This document shows positions 31,620-33,639 of a DNA stretch of 33,639 bases, in pieces (position 1 is the stretch's first letter; each line of letters opens with the position of its first letter). The position numbers were made by a program, and so were the translations under genes. The stretch covers positions 1-33,639 of the forward strand of contig NZ_JRNC01000059.1 of NCBI RefSeq assembly GCF_000758925.1, written 5' to 3'. The notes below the pieces were generated by a model that was not told where the DNA came from, ran no database searches, and saw nothing but the letters and a program-made list of their open reading frames with translations. This DNA comes from Prevotella sp. S7-1-8 (lineage in GTDB: Bacteria > Bacteroidota > Bacteroidia > Bacteroidales > Bacteroidaceae).

Positions 31620-33086
31620 ATGAAAATCGATTATAGTCAATTCTTAAACATGATACCCGAGGTCTCCTTGATGGCTATCTTGATTATTGTGTTTCTTGCG
31701 GATCTGTTCACGGCGGTAAAACCGGGTGAGCAGAAAAAACGCCAATGGTTCAACCCTTTGGTTATAGTTCTTTTCCTTGCCCATATCTTGACCAACATCA
31801 TGCCCACGGTCGAGACATCCACTTTTGGTGGCATGTATGTCACCAATCCAAGCATAGGTGTCATCAAAACCATTCTCGCTTTTGGAACGCTCATTGTGAT
31901 TATCCAAGCGCGTGAGTGGCTAAACCGTCCTGACACTCATTTCAAGGAGGGTGAATTTTACGCTTTGGTGGTTTCCACCTTGTTGGGAATGAACATGATG
32001 GTGAGCGCCAATCACTTCTTGTTGTTCTTTCTTGGCCTTGAGCTGGCATCTGTGCCTATGGCTTGTCTTGTGGCATTCGACAAATATCGCCATCACTCTG
32101 CCGAGGCAGGCGCCAAGTTTATTCTCACCGCTGTATTCTCGTCAGGCGTGATGCTCTATGGAATCAGCTTCCTCTATGGAGCGGCTGGTACACTATATTT
32201 TGACGATATGGTGGCTCATCTCTCTGCCACCCCCATTGTCATCATTGGCATGGTGTTCTTCTTTAGTGGCCTTGGTTTCAAGATTTCGTTGGTTCCTTTC
32301 CACTTTTGGACGGCCGACAGTTATCAGGGCGCTCCCACTGTCGTAACGGGATACCTAAGCGTCGTGTCCAAGGGCGCGGCTGCTTTTGCGTTGTGTTCCA
32401 TTTTGATGAAAGTGTTTGCGCCAATGGTGGCTTATTGGCAATACATGCTTATGGTTGTGGTTGTACTTTCCATCACCATCGCCAACCTCTTTGCCATTCA
32501 CCAGAAAGATCTTAAGCGATTTATGGCATTCAGTTCCATTTCCCAGGCTGGTTATATCATGCTGGCAGTGGTGGGCAACTCGGCTATGGGTGTCACGGCG
32601 TTGAGCTATTACGTGCTCATCTATGTGGTGGCCAACCTTGCGGTGTTCGGTATCATTTCCACGGTAGAAGAGCATAATGATGGCGTCGTCAACATGGATT
32701 CGTATAATGGTTTTTACCAAACCAATCCGCGTCTTTCGTTCATCATGACATTGGCTCTTTTCTCTTTGGGTGGCATCCCGCCATTTGCCGGTATGTTCTC
32801 CAAGTTTTTCGCGTTCATGGCTGCCGTGCAAGGCGCCCAACTGGATAACACTCTTGGCGCAACCATCTATGTAGTGGTATTCATAGCTTTAATTAACACG
32901 GTGATAAGCTTGTATTACTACCTGCTCATAGTCAAGGCCATGTATATCAAGCATAACGACAACCCATTGCCTACATTTCGCAGTCATGTCAATACTCGTT
33001 TGGCGTTGGCCATCTGTGCGCTTGGCATCGTAGCCTTTGGCGTTTGTAGTTATGTATATAATTGGATTTACGCCGCGGCGGCGTAG
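31620..33086 (+). CDS. nuoN: NADH-quinone oxidoreductase subunit N (antiporter-like)
   Basis: A 488-residue membrane subunit, the third antiporter-like pump and last gene of the operon. [16 protein letters not shown] holds the glutamate, [22 protein letters not shown] the central motif, and [20 protein letters not shown] the lysine helix. Its stop at 33084-33086 is followed after about 75 bases by a strong terminator, marking the end of the nuo unit. No nuoE, nuoF or nuoG precedes or follows in the window. Confidence 0.93.
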   Translation: MKIDYSQFLNMIPEVSLMAILIIVFLADLFTAVKPGEQKKRQWFNPLVIVLFLAHILTNIMPTVETSTFGGMYVTNPSIGVIKTILAFGTLIVIIQAREWLNRPDTHFKEGEFYALVVSTLLGMNMMVSANHFLLFFLGLELASVPMACLVAFDKYRHHSAEAGAKFILTAVFSSGVMLYGISFLYGAAGTLYFDDMVAHLSATPIVIIGMVFFFSGLGFKISLVPFHFWTADSYQGAPTVVTGYLSVVSKGAAAFALCSILMKVFAPMVAYWQYMLMVVVVLSITIANLFAIHQKDLKRFMAFSSISQAGYIMLAVVGNSAMGVTALSYYVLIYVVANLAVFGIISTVEEHNDGVVNMDSYNGFYQTNPRLSFIMTLALFSLGGIPPFAGMFSKFFAFMAAVQGAQLDNTLGATIYVVVFIALINTVISLYYYLLIVKAMYIKHNDNPLPTFRSHVNTRLALAICALGIVAFGVCSYVYNWIYAAAA

Positions 33087-33160
33087 AAGGATATGAAGTG
33101 AGTGTATAGATTGGCATGGATAGCGTTCATTTCAATGACGTTATTCAACAGCTATACTTC

Positions 33161-33212
33161 AATGCGTTCTGCCATGTTTATTTCAAGGAAACAAGGCAGA
33201 ACGCGTTTTTTT
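33161..33212 (+). terminator. Rho-independent terminator of the nuo operon
   Basis: GCGTTCTGCC (33164-33173) pairs perfectly with GGCAGAACGC (33195-33204), extended outward by a T-G wobble and A-T pairs, and is followed directly by GTTTTTTTG. The loop of about 21 bases contains a smaller TTTC/GAAA pairing. It lies about 75 bases after the nuoN stop. Confidence 0.88.
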
Positions 33213-33639
33213 GTCAATGTATATTGAATGTTGACCCTTCCCATTTTTTTTTGTTGTAGATAGGTCATTATCCAGCAATGGTCGTATTTGATGGTTTATG
33301 GAAAAGGACAGATTGGTAACGCAAACCTATCTTTATAGGCAATATTTTACGAAGCCATTTTTTTTCTTTGCTAATAAGCAAATCAACATGTAGTTTCGTG
33401 TTTGCGTGAGTGTATGATGTTCTGGAGGAACGTGGACAAGTGTCGAGCCTATGGTATGCTTATTGGTCATAAGCTTGCCGCGTGATATGTTTTTTGCGTA
33501 GGGCGTCGCGTGTAGGATATTTGTCCTTGTTTGACATGTTGACAGCGTTTCTCAATGTGCGTCACAATTATAATGTCATGTATTTGATTGGGTGGGCCTA
33601 TGTTACGTGGCTCTTATGATTTCATGTTATTACTGTCCG
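33213..33639. other. Right-end intergenic sequence, nothing recognised
   Basis: About 430 bases after the nuo terminator contain no credible gene, promoter match or repeat that I can support. The sequence may lead into a gene beyond the window edge. Confidence 0.4.

Noticed and set aside
1..33639. CRISPR array, phage, toxin-antitoxin or restriction system
   Set aside because: No spaced direct repeats, no cas, integrase, transposase, methylase or toxin-antitoxin motifs were seen in any translated frame.

Overview
The window looks like the chromosome of a Bacteroidota species, most likely a Prevotella-type member of the Bacteroidales. Three things point there. The Bacteroidota -7 promoter motif TAnnTTTG recurs upstream of most transcription units. 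Lipoproteins carry acidic residues after the lipobox cysteine. Complex I genes have the 11-subunit Bacteroidota arrangement with a fused nuoCD. No rRNA, tRNA, insertion sequence, CRISPR array or phage gene was recognised; this reads as core chromosome with a few accessory islands.

Layout. 1-652: geneless, rich in inverted repeats. 653-3245: housekeeping genes (solo B3/4-domain protein, MutT-type Nudix hydrolase on the minus strand, a small unknown protein, type II pantothenate kinase). 3363-9366: a vitamin B12 operon. A promoter and cobalamin riboswitch lead into btuB (TonB receptor), a BtuG-like surface lipoprotein, a BtuF-like binding lipoprotein, a BtuC-like permease and a PduO-type adenosyltransferase. 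No ABC ATPase gene is present in the operon. 9544-11613 (minus): a secreted Ig-like-repeat protein with a Prevotella-type C-terminal tail, followed by a 62-aa orphan peptide of a recognisable small family. 12129-14260: Sel1-repeat protein, a membrane protein joining a covalent-FMN domain to a NapH-type polyferredoxin module, and a membrane-anchored nitroreductase; together these look like an extracytosolic electron-transfer chain. 14629-14802 (minus): a small repeat-bearing lipoprotein with a clear promoter and terminator. 15070-17524: mtaB and a family 2 glycosyltransferase. 17620-18816 (minus): a secreted nucleotide pyrophosphatase/phosphodiesterase. 19030-21680: a DPP III-type peptidase (M49) and an AlkD-like HEAT protein. 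21681-22607: geneless. 22608-33086: nuoA-B-CD-H-I-J-K-L-M-N, ended by a strong terminator at 33161-33212.

How the genes work together. The B12 operon captures cobalamin at the surface (BtuG-like plus BtuB), hands it across the periplasm (BtuF-like, BtuC-like) and adenosylates it. AdoCbl is then expected to shut the operon off through the riboswitch. The nuo operon encodes the membrane arm and the quinone-reducing connecting module of complex I but no NADH-oxidising NuoE/F/G, so its electron donor is not evident here. The FMN-binding polyferredoxin and the nitroreductase next to it may form a second redox path facing the periplasm. That pairing, the missing BtuD, the 120-residue tail on NuoB, the nested GTTACC repeats at the left end and the small orphan peptide are the observations most worth following. 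All membrane, signal and family calls were made by eye from the sequence, without database searches.
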